DNA from: Plantago major
Taxonomy: Eukaryota; Streptophyta; Magnoliopsida; Lamiales; Plantaginaceae
Direction of reading: 5' to 3'
DNA: 64,000 bases
NCBI GenBank assembly: GCA_026545765.1
Contig: CM048842.1
Coordinates: 429,501-493,500, forward strand
Both the position numbers and the translations under genes were made by a program. Shown here one piece after another: positions 25,063 through 35,959 of this stretch (the stretch's first letter is position 1; every line of letters begins with the position of its first letter). The notes beneath the pieces were generated by a model. That model was not told the DNA's origin. It saw only the letters and a program-made list of their open reading frames with translations, and searched no databases.

Positions 25063-28000
25063 CATCTTCAATAGATTTTGGCCACATATTGGGCCTTTGA
25101 TTGTTCCGTTTCAGCCCAATAAGTGAATCCTTCAGTCTGGACTTTGGAGCACTCATTGGAAAGCATTGGACACAAACAAAATCCATCTATTGAAAGAATG
25201 AAAGAAATAAAAGTATGCATAGAGTGTTAAAACGTTAAAACCTTGGGTTAAAAAAAAATATAGATTATTGTAATCAAATTTTTATGGTTTTAATTGTTAG
25301 CCAAACATTCTTTAAAAGTCTAACAGTAGAATACGGAAACAATTTCTCTAAGAAAATCACATGACAATACATTGTGATTAGCGATTAATTTTAGAATATT
25401 ATAATTATAATATCATCATATGTTACAAATAATTTCTATATCAATTACTTAAAATTGAGTTTCACTTCAAATAAACAACCACATTCGTTTTCAAAGAATT
25501 CAACAACTTCTTGAGGATGAGCCACCTTAATTTCTTACCTGATTCGAATATGCAGGAATATTTCTCATTCATTCACCCTTTTCTTTTGAGTACTACTAGT
25601 ATGTCACAAAATCTGGTAAACATCTAACTCAGAGGTGTCTATCATGTAGAGTCAAAACAAACTGATGACATATTTAGTCACACACAAACAATGACTCACT
25701 TCCATGTATTTTAAAGTCAGCTCTCAATAAATTAAACTTTAATAATCCTATTAATTATTTCCTCCAAAGACTTCCAACTTTCCTTCCTTTCTAAGAACAT
25801 CTTGATTTAGTAGCATATATACATGTTTCAATAATGTTTATTAAAGTAGTAGTAGTATTCCGTTATCCACAAGTCATCGATATCCGATAGGTCTTTTAAC
25901 AGGGTATAAATAGAATATGTTAATTGTGGGATCTATTAATAAATAAATAATGTAAATTTTGTCAGATAACAAAAGGTTTACAAGCATGTTGACACTTGCG
26001 AAAATGAAATATGTTGGAAAGGAAGGAAGGAGTATGATTTTCTCCAAATTGGAAAATTTTGTTGATCAAGATACTCATGTATATGAAAAGGATCGGATCG
26101 ATCCCATATTCTGGACCAAGTTCATCCTCATGAAGTCATTAACAAAACCAAATGTCAAGATCATTCCTACGTGTGACTAGCAAGGCTGAGTTTTATTGGG
26201 TGGATATTGGAAAATGATTCCAATTGTTTTATTTTATAGTATATAAATAATAATATAACCATTACAAGCAATTCCATTCTTTAAACACAAGAAATGTGTT
26301 TGAAATGGAGTAGCAAAAGAAACAATGACCCAAAAAAGATTGATATATACTGTAAGTAGATTGCTTAAACACTAGAATTGTGTTTTAATCCAACCTAGCC
26401 GAGCCCTATTCGGGTCATAATATAACGGTTCTAACTTGAATTCGAGATCAGCTCGAGGTACAATGAGCGACTTTTTGGTAGGGCTCGACTAGTTCGCACA
26501 ATAATACACATAACCAAGATAACGACGTTAAGGGTCTGGATTGGGATCCGAAAGAGTTTCAAACCAAACGGGAGCAATGTGTCATACATACATCTGATCC
26601 TACAAAATGGGTCTAGGAGCAACGTTAAAACATATGGGGGGGCCAAAAGTAGAGAATTGGTCCCTCCACATAATCAAAATGAGCACTTTCCCATTTGGCT
26701 ATAATGTCACTTGTCTTGTTGGTCTCCCTGTAGAGATAAGCTTCATGCTAAGATGCTCCGATGAGTACGATTTCCTTCCTTGACGTGTTGATCAATGTGT
26801 ACATGTATATTCCATCCGTCTCATAATGAATTTTATTTACTGTATATTTTTATTCAAAAAATGTACTGCTACCCACACAATAAAATCATAGTGTTACATT
26901 AGAGTACGATATGTCTTTTCTTTTTATTGAAAAAATGGAGAAAAATCAGTACTACACTACTACTCCTTAAAAATAATGTAAGTCCACTCAAATAAACATT
27001 GTTTTTTCCAACCAAATTCTGCCAACCAAATTAAGTTTCTGGATTCGCGGCCTGCAGATTGTATACAACAACACAAGAAAATAATTAGCAGTTACTAGTA
27101 CTATATTATTATTACAATCATTGCGTGCCAATAATAGAAGCTAAGGTGTTTGTTGCATAGGATATTACACAATGCCGTTTGGACCTCTAGTTCGGTTACT
27201 CATTCGAGTCGAGCTCGATATTCATTTGTAGCACGTTTTATTTATCCATTCAAATAGGCTAGTTCAACATATTTTATTTTATTTTTTATATTTACAGGTA
27301 TCGTTTTACTCGAGCTCGATTAAAATTATAATCAAATAAGTTAACTCGAACTTAAAAAAGTAAACGTTTTTTTAAGAAACTAGTCGAGTCGGATTCAGAC
27401 TTAAATACATCTCTAGTAAAATTAGAGAAATGATGTATTCGCCTCGTCTCGTACACATCAGCTCGTTGAATACAAGGAGGTGTGAACCATGTGAAAAGAG
27501 ACATCCCACAACATGGCTAAAGAGGTGTCCTTTTCTTTCATTGTCATCAGACTCATCACAAGCCACGTACTCACTATTCTATTCTAAATTTCTAATTAGC
27601 TGCTTCGCTGGTGCCTTCTAAGCTTCTCACGTGTAATGCCTAAGCTTACATGCATTATACTCCTATAATACATAAATAATTTTGTACCCTAATTATTAAT
27701 AATCAAACAACCTAACTGTCTAGATTGAGCCGCCCAAAACAAACTTGTGTTTGCCAAGATTCTTTACACATATTCTAAGTTAGGATCATACATCTTTTAT
27801 AATGACCATACCGTACGAAACAGGTGTATAAAAGGATTAATTGATAGTTAAAATTGAAGTTAATTGACTGAAAGAAATCAAAACTAAACACTTATTTGAA
27901 ACGGAGGGAGTGTGTCGTTATAATTTTGGAGTGTGATATTGGGATAGAATTGAACACCGAGTATTGAGTGCATGTTAGAAGGAGGAAAAAAGACACGTGC

Positions 28001-31000
28001 GTGCTTGCGAACTTCGCCACAAATAGGGCTAGATTGTTTTCGGTAGGGTTTTATGCCACTAATACTAGAGATCATATCCTGCGCAAGGACTCTTACATTA
28101 TGTTTTGAGCTACAATATACAAGTCATGGGTGTAATGATTGCGCATCCAACCTAGCGAAAGTGGCAGGTGCTGAGGGACATTTATGCCGGTACTCGTGCC
28201 TTTGCAAACACGCTTTAAGACATAACGTACATGTGATTTACTTCTAGACTATACGACGACATGACAATTATTTTCTACATGTATCTAAAATATAATACGA
28301 GCTTACTTGAAATTATATATAGCTGAATGTTTGGATGAATCGCCCTTTATAAACGTGTGTTCGTGTTATCCTCATAAGCATCCCTTACGTTCTTGATAAC
28401 TTCGAAGAGTAGCTAATAATTTTTTTGTCGAATTGTAGTTACTCGTATTTTACCCTCCATCATAAGCAAAAAGGATATTATTCAATCAACACTCTTTTAA
28501 GCTTACTATAGCATTCACCAACCTACACCCTTAAATGATTCACTAGGTTAGATTCAAAACTGTTTTGGATCACACAAGAAAAAGTTAGTATTTTAGTTTT
28601 TTCTTGAACGTTTACGTTCCTCTACATCAAATTTTATCTTTCAAAATTCATCACAAATAATAGCGTACAATTATTGAAGGCTCTCAAGGGACCAAGTCAT
28701 TGGAAAATGGACCCTACGTGTGTATGATTGGAGTCATATGGGGCCAATAAGGAGTCAGCATGTGGTGTGTGGGCCCAATCCGACGCATATCCAACTTAGG
28801 GGTGATGGTGAAATGACACACTAAATCTTGGGACTGCTAATGCAATTTCCGAAAGTTTTGTGTAAAACTAAAAGTCACAACATGACTTGCAAATTTTGTG
28901 TATTTATCCTTCTTGTCAACTTGAGTTTTAGGTTTTCTGGAATTTTCTTTTGGAGATTAATCATACGTGTTGTTTTGCAATTCAATGGGCTGTTGTTTTT
29001 ATTAGAATTTTTTCTTTATTTGTCTAATACGATGATGATAATAACTATCGTCAGTTAATGTAGAGAATCACACATATGAATATTGAACAAGCTCGTTAGA
29101 AGAATGATGATGAGAATAAAAAGAACTAAACCAGACATAAAATCAAATTAAATTTCTAATTTCTAAACATTATAAAACAATGTACGTACTATACCAGTAT
29201 CATGCGAATGAAGTCAATCTGGGGGATTTACGCTTGTCCATATGGAAGAGGTGCGATAACTTATCTGAGTAATTAATATAATTACTAGTTGGTGGAAATT
29301 CTATAATGCATGATTGTCAATCACCATTTGTTAACTTACATTTTTAAGTATATGATCGATTCTATTTGAAAAGTTCATAGTAGGGCTAGAAAATATAAAG
29401 AGTACTTATTTTGTAATCATATTTTATATATAATAATGAGAATTAATATTTAAGTTGATGCATGCACCAAGAGAAAGATGATTTAGGCAGGCAGATTAAT
29501 TGCTTCTATAGAAAATGGAATAATGAACTAATATTTAAGTTCAAGAACCTTCTAAATTGTCATCAACCATCTGTAAGGCTGCAGCATTGGTTTTTTCAGC
29601 ATCAAGATTCTGCCCATTGGATTTTTAAATTTTGCAGCGGTTTTGCTAATGTTGTCATATACCAAGTTGTTATTTTTCCCAAACATAATATCCATGTAGG
29701 TCCCCGAATACACAACTAATAAACGCGCACCCACCCCCCCCCCCCCACATTAAAAAAAAAAGATTTTTTTCTTAAATTGTAGTTGCACCAAAACAGAGTA
29801 TCAATACATTATCAAAAGCTAAACTAGGAAAGCCCAATGCATCTTAAGTGCAAGTGGATTGCAAATCTATGAGCAAACCCCAACCATAGTAAAGCATTTC
29901 CACTCGACTGACTTGAGTAGTAAACGAGGCCAACCATTCGATTGAAATAAATCGATCCATGTTACCACCATTATATATAATCTCCGACTTCAGGAGCTAC
30001 AGGTTGAGGTGTTGTTGTTGACAAACCACTAAATCACAATTACAATCTAGTGCCACAATATATAAACCAGTAAAGGTCGAAGAGTTGGTAGTCAAAGAAT
30101 CAACGTTGATCTTAATGTTACTTGCATGAAGTGGAATCAGGACTACTACACGATATGAAGCTATTTTATTTGTGATTGTAAGGGTAAGGGCTTGAGACCA
30201 AAAAAGACCCTTTGGCTAACAATATATGCATGATCCAAATTGATAATCGTAATAACCAAAGGTTCGTGTATCAATTTATTACTTTAGTAGTTACAATTCA
30301 AGTCTATTCAAGTAAAAATAAATAAAATAAAAGAACAACCACAACGAATTATTAGAAAACACAAACCAATTTTGTAGTGGCTCAACAACTGCAAACTGAA
30401 TTGGTCTGTAGTCTGAACCAATCGAATTACACTCACTTTCGAACACGTGATGAAAAATTCTCTGGACCAAATAAATTAAAATAAAAATCTAGTGCGTTTA
30501 TCTTTCCAGGCTACAAATAAAGAATAAGGTCCGAGTCACGATTTAGTCGAGCAAAACTTTTCAACGTGTTTCCAATGTACATCTTAAATTATTATTTTGT
30601 CTGGAAATATTTCAATCTAATTGGTCTATTGCTGTGGCAATTTGAGGGTGTTAAGAACAGAGGGATACGTGTACTCATTACAAAGGAACATAAGATACCT
30701 TTCAATTTTTATCGTTTGAACAATACGTCTCGTCGGGTTGTGACAATCACTGAGACGAACGATGTAATCACTTAACTATTTTATCTATGTTATTTGGCTT
30801 TAAAAAAAAAGATACCTTTCAATTTTTATCTAAAACATGGTGATATGGACTCAAAACAGAAATCATTTTAAATATATTTTACTTTACAAATTTCTATTTT
30901 ATTTTCAAAATATACAAAAACTTCAAATTATGAAACTTATCTTTTTAAGAATCCAATATATTTTAAATCGAGATTTTGATTCTATCGTGATAGCTAAATG

Positions 31001-31100
31001 TGAATGCTAATTATACCAAAACTAAATCATGTGAATGCATGTAATTTTTCCTAACATAATGATGGACATCATGAATTATTTTATCATAACTTTGTTTAAT
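25063..31100. other. Gene-poor stretch of 6 kb, no gene recognised
   Basis: Many short open frames, none with a family signature or convincing splice sites. A run of Cs lies near 29733-29746, followed by a run of As. Blocks rich in TCGAGCTCGA near 27200-27400 resemble degraded repeat arms. A 73-codon frame at 25959-26180 is unrecognised. Confidence 0.4.
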
Positions 31101-31341
31101 ACTACTTCATAAGTTTAGTATTTTAAAACTTGTTTTTTGATTTTTTGTAATTTTATTCTGAATTAATTTTAAGAATGTAAAATGTTCAATTAAATTATAT
31201 AATAAAAATTTAGTCCCTAAAGTTTCATTATATAAAAAAATTGAACATTTTACATTTACGGTTTAAGATTAATTTGTAGTCAAAGTTGAAAAAATTTGAC
31301 TGCAAAAAATCAAAATGGGAAACATGAGACAGGAGAGGAAG
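31101..31341. repeat. Stowaway-like palindromic MITE
   Basis: Inverted blocks AAAATGTTCAATTAAATTAT and TTGAACATTTTACATTTAC around an AT-rich centre, with an AGAGGAAG right end before TA. The left end is less clear. Confidence 0.5.
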
Positions 31342-31457
31342 TACTATATAATGGTAGTAATATGGTTTTAGAACACATTCATGGTGGGGGTAACAAATGT
31401 CAAGACTAGCGCTTGCAACGGATTTATGTGACATTTCATATTGTCATTAACATTATA

Positions 31458-32970
31458 CTCCCTCCGTCCCTTAGAATCTGTCCACTTTTGTCATTTTGAA
31501 CTTTCCGATAGAATTGTCCACTTTCATTTTTATGTCATTTTAGGAAATATTTTATGATTTTATATTATACACTATTTCAAATAAAGTCAAAAAGTAAACT
31601 AAACAATTCAACCAATTATTAATAAAGTAATAAAGTAACTTTTTTTTTTGGAACCAAAAAGTACTTTTATTCAATTCCAACAGTTAAGTACATAACCGAT
31701 CCCTAGATCCAAGTAAACAAGAATAAACCCCCACAACTTCCATAATCTAGTTCAGCATAAGCAGAGCACAATGCTTGCGCAGCTTTCTATCCTGCCAACA
31801 TTTATTGATAACATTATTGACTATAAGTTCATCAAGTCTATCATTTATAGGTTTCTGTTTAAAGATCACTTGATTCCTCGCAATCCAAATGGCATATACA
31901 AATTCCATGAAAGCACATCGGAGTATCTTCTGGCGCCAGCCATTACCTCTTAATTGCATACACAACCAATCGACTTCCTCATCCCAGACGCGAGGAGTAC
32001 GCTGGATCCCCATCCATGCTAAAACATGTCGCCAGATCAATTTAGAGTATGAGCAGTCGAAGAGAAGGTGCTGCAGCGATTCATCCGCCGGACAAAAAGC
32101 GCAGGTCACTGAGATAGTGTGGTTCCACCGTTGTACCCTATCTTTTGTTGCAAGTCGTTTATTGAGCCCCATCCAAGTACAAAATTGAGACTGGGATTGT
32201 GCTTTATTATCAAACCACCATTTCTTCCAATGTACATCAGCTTTAACACCACGCAACTCCGCATATAAATCATGGGTATGGAAACTTCCAGTTCACCGCA
32301 CTCTCGCCCAAACAGCCGAGTTTTTTTACCCAATTACGGCTTCTCATGATGGCCTTTAGTATCCAGGATGCATCCGTCGGGAGTTCCACCTCCATCACCT
32401 CCCGGTCTTTGATATAGTAGCTATGGACCCACTTTACCCATAGTTTATCCGCTTTGCAGCAGATGTTCCAGAGTAGTTTGGCAACAGTACACACATTCCA
32501 CTCGATCAAGGAAGTAAGATTAAGTCCTCCAGCATTCTTTGTATCACACACCTAGTCCCAAGCAATAGGGGCTCGGTTAGTGATTTCCGTGGTGCCACTC
32601 CAAAGGAAAGAGCGACATAGCGCTTCAACATGCCTGATCACCTGTTTTGGCATAGGGAAAACCTGCATCCAGTAATTACTCATAGCATGTAAGACACTTC
32701 GGATAAGTTGCATCTTACCAGGCTACCAGCATAACTCAGCAGCTTTGAACTCCAGTGCTTTATCCGACCTGTGATTCTGTCGATTAGAGGTTGACATAAC
32801 CGAACCGTCAGTTTCCGGGTAGTAAACGGCAATCCAAGATACTTTACCGGCAATTAACCTTCCACAAATCCAGTTATCCCAAGGAGTTGATTGAGTAGGG
32901 GACGGCTTACCCCCACCATATATACAGCATTTGCGTGTCGAAAAATAAAATGGACAAATTCTAAATAACA
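31458..32970. repeat. Stowaway-like MITE split by a LINE
   Basis: Left end CTCCCTCCGTCCCTTAGAAT begins after TA at 31456-31457. The matching inner sequence of the other arm (AAATGGACAAATTCTAAATA) appears only at about 32948-32967, after 1.3 kb of LINE sequence. The element seems to have been a target for the LINE insertion. Confidence 0.5.
31641..32935 (-). mobile_element. 5'-truncated LINE (non-LTR retrotransposon) fragment
   Basis: On the minus strand this reads as the end of a plant L1-type ORF2. Order on that strand: an RT tail with KYLGL-like and SWSSKLLSYAG-like blocks across several frames (32935-32560), then GGLNLTSLIEWN, AKLLWNICCKADKLWVKWVH, and the zinc-binding RVT domain at 31747-32256 (CAFC, then ESLQHLLFDCSYSKLIW). 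The T run at about 31639-31650 on the plus strand is its poly(A) tail. Frameshifts and 5' truncation make it inactive. Confidence 0.8.
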
Positions 32971-33277
32971 TATATTATAACTACCATATCAATGAAAATT
33001 AACAAATACAAGTATTAAGATTCCTAAAGATTTGTGTTGGTACAAAGGTAATATGGTAAAATATTGAAAAACTAATTGAGACACATTATAGCATTTGTCG
33101 GAGACTCTCGGAGTCATAACAGTGTACAATAAGTTTGAGTTGGAGGCGGAGGAAGGTGTGTGATCTAATTAATCCACGATGAAATTTGTGTACGTAATCC
33201 GCATTGAATATAACTGTTCGTAGTTAATTAATAGATAATTGAAAATTTAATGATAGTATATAATATGATGTTATATA

Positions 33278-33514
33278 CTCCCTTCCTTTTTTTAAAGCTT
33301 TACTATTTGACTTAGTCTAAATTTTAAGAAAATACAATAAAAAAGAAAGTAGACGATAAAAAGTAAGAGAGATAATAGAAAAAATAATAAATAGAATGGA
33401 TAAAGTATGAAATAGATTGTTTAAAAATTAATAAGTGCAGATAGTGAGTTTTCAAAAATGAAAACGTTAAACTTGTAAAAAAAATCCCGAAATGACAAAT
33501 AGTAATGGAGGGAG
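33278..33514. repeat. Stowaway-like MITE
   Basis: Ends CTCCCTTCCTTTTTTTAAAG and ACAAATAGTAATGGAGGGAG, each next to TA (33276-33277 and 33515-33516). 237 bp, no coding. Confidence 0.7.
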
Positions 33515-33773
33515 TATAATTTAAAAGACAAAAAAGAAATAAAAGAAAAACCTGGCCTGCAACTTATTGCCATAGTACCTTATAACTAACATGCAACTAC
33601 TTTTATGTTTTAGGGACTATATTGAAAAGTTCCAAACTATATAACCTGCAAAGTGCTAATGATCTATCCCATGTGGGGCTAAAAGCCAAATTATTCTGAA
33701 AATTAGGTGGTTTTTATAGACCAACAACACTTGATAATATATCTAATCAACCACATAACCATCCAATTTTTCC

Positions 33774-33780
33774 TATATAA
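33774..33780 (+). promoter_or_regulatory. TATA box of the FLZ gene
   Basis: TATATAA about 140 bases before the FLZ start codon, followed by a pyrimidine-rich leader (33786-33870) with many TCTC and CCTCC blocks. Confidence 0.5.
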
Positions 33781-33920
33781 TCCCACTTTCTCCCTTCCAT
33801 TATTCCCTCCCTCAATCTCACTTTTCTCCTTCTATATTCATCATACCTCCACCTCTCCTCCGCAGTAGCGTCACCGCGAACCACCATCGTTTTTCGGAAC
33901 TCATAAATCTCAAAGCCAAA

Positions 33921-34551
33921 ATGAAATCAGCAGCTTCTTACTATTACAGTGGATGTGAAGACTATGAAAACTACCAACCTCACTTTCTTGATTCTTGCTC
34001 CCTTTGCCAAAGATACATTACCCAAAATAGTGACATCTTCATGTACAGGTAATTACCTATCTATATACTATATCTTCTAGTCCCAGTTTTGATCAAAATT
34101 GTAGTATCATCATATTTAGTTGTTGGGGCATCATGGCCTACAAGTTGTCTCCTAGTAATATGTTTCAAATTCTTCTAAACGGTTTACGAGTAACATTAAA
34201 CACGACGAAGGAAATTTATAGACCCTGGGTGCTGGCTCACTAACACTCGGGCCACAGGCTACAACTCCAGCACCTCTCTGGTCGAATTTTCCGTGTAGTC
34301 GATATGAACTTCGGGTTAGTTACTGATTGGATTGCGATTTATATTATTGCAGGGGAGACACACCATTCTGTAGCGAAGAATGTCGGCAAGAACAGATTGA
34401 AATGGACGAAGCTAATGAAAGAAGATTAAGAGCTTCTTTAAAATCAAAGAGATCATCATCAAAGTCAATAGCAAGATCACAATCCAAAGACTCTTCTAAA
34501 GAATGTGACACCAACAAAGCTGTACGGACAGGCACAGTTGCTGTTGCCTAA
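33921..34551 (+). CDS. FLZ-type zinc-finger protein (DUF581), two exons
   Basis: FCS-like zinc-finger proteins are plant-specific adaptors that bind the SnRK1 kinase. Exons 33921-34048 and 34353-34551 splice in frame (AG|GT donor, TTGCAG acceptor) to 108 residues. The FLZ domain covers about residues 21-60: [13 protein letters not shown] with C26 and C29, a [17 protein letters not shown] block with C49 and C53, then the usual QIEMDE helix. The intron cuts within the MYRG codon run, the common place in this family. The tail (residues 65-108) is Ser/Lys-rich without a domain. From memory, the closest Arabidopsis genes are the small FLZ genes such as At2g44670, which lies next to ALG8. Confidence 0.9.
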
Positions 34552-34954
34552 TTAAATTAACTACTACAGATGATCATGTCATATCATTAATTTGATCATT
34601 AGATTCCATGAAGTCTACAGCTCTGATGAACAATTATGTTTTATATGATGAGTTTTAGAATTTGAGAGTTGGTCCACCAAGCAATTTTGATTGTGATTTG
34701 AATTTTGATGTTTTTACCTTTTTTTACCAATCTTGTTAATAAGTATGTGTCATGGACACAATTTCTTGAAGCTAAAGTTCTTAACAAAGAACAGTTAATC
34801 TAATGTATTTGATTGTTATACACCTATGAATTGTATTTGAGAAGAGACCGGACAATAATCTACTATTACAATCAGTTTGCTACTTGTCACCGGTATTTTG
34901 TAAAAATCGACAACCACTTTAAAATGAACGATAAATGTCTAGTATTTTACTCTT

Positions 34955-35230
34955 TTTAACACCCAAATTTGGTGTCCCTACCATATTATACTTGTAGTAA
35001 CCATGAAATTTACACACAATATTCATACTTATTGCACTTCACCATGTTCATATTACAATTATATTATATCAAATCAATTAATATATCACTTAATCTGTCA
35101 ACCATTATAAATTTATCAACGATCACAACTACAATATTATAGAACACAATCCGCACTTGACAGGACTTGAACCCATAACTTCTGAATTATGGCACATCAG
35201 CCTAATCAATTGAGCTAGTTCTCATTATCA
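34955..35230 (-). mobile_element. tRNA-derived SINE-like element
   Basis: On the minus strand, 35217-35200 reads TAGCTCAATTGATTAGGC, a good RNA polymerase III A box, and 35174-35161 reads GGGTTCAAGTCCTG, a good B box, with tRNA-like spacing. The intervening arm is not a clean tRNA fold, and AT-rich sequence continues to about 34955. A SINE head fits better than a working tRNA gene. Confidence 0.5.
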
Positions 35231-35424
35231 CTTATTAATCAACTTATTCGCAACCAATTAGCATTGTTCTAAGCATCTATTCACAATTGAAAATAGGGAT
35301 AATTGTTGCCACAATTCCAGAAAAATGACAATGTAAGTGATCTAGTTCAGAAAAAGGCTTGTACATACAACGTGAAGATAAGTCGAAGATATACCGTGTT
35401 AATTGTATTTATAATTAGAAGATA

Positions 35425-35639
35425 CTCCCTCCGTTTTTTATAAAACTTTCCATTTTACTATTCTCGATTATGCCGATTCGATTAATTCTTCGTATAATAG
35501 TAAATAATTTAATAAAATCATATAATGAAAATTTAAATTTTCATTATATGATTTTATTAAATTATTTACTATTATCGTTTAAGAGTAATTTGTGATCAAA
35601 GTCGAAGACAGTTGACCGGTCAAAGTCAAACGGAGGTAG
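35425..35639. repeat. Stowaway-like MITE with a perfect 82-bp palindrome
   Basis: Starts CTCCCTCCG after TA (35423-35424) and ends CGGAGGTAG before TA (35640-35641). The centre at 35494-35575 is a perfect inverted repeat with 41-base arms and no loop, meeting at AAATTTAAATTT. This is the best-preserved member of the family in the window. Confidence 0.8.
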
Positions 35640-35959
35640 TATACCGTAATTAAAAGCCAATAGTTTTTTTTTTAACAAAAGTATTCAATTAGGTATCGGC
35701 TGATTACTCTTCTAGAAAATGGCAACCTACGATTTTAGACCCGAAGTAGTATTGGTCCATAAAAGTCCTACGAAGTAGTATTAGCCCAAACTAACTTGTG
35801 GCCCAATTCTAAATCTTCTTCTCCATTTCAGTGAAAACTCCAACAAATGACAACAATGGAGAATACAAAATGCCGATTTAAGCCCCAAAGCTAAAACCTC
35901 CCTCTTCAGCCGCTGTTCGCCGGAGCTGAGGATCACTCCGGCAAGTCTCATCGGATCGG

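Noticed and set aside
25959..26180. Small gene of 73 codons
   Set aside because: No family, no promoter or splice evidence, gene-poor AT-rich setting.
35150..35230. Functional tRNA gene
   Set aside because: A and B boxes are present, but the arms do not pair into a proper cloverleaf; treated as a SINE-like head.
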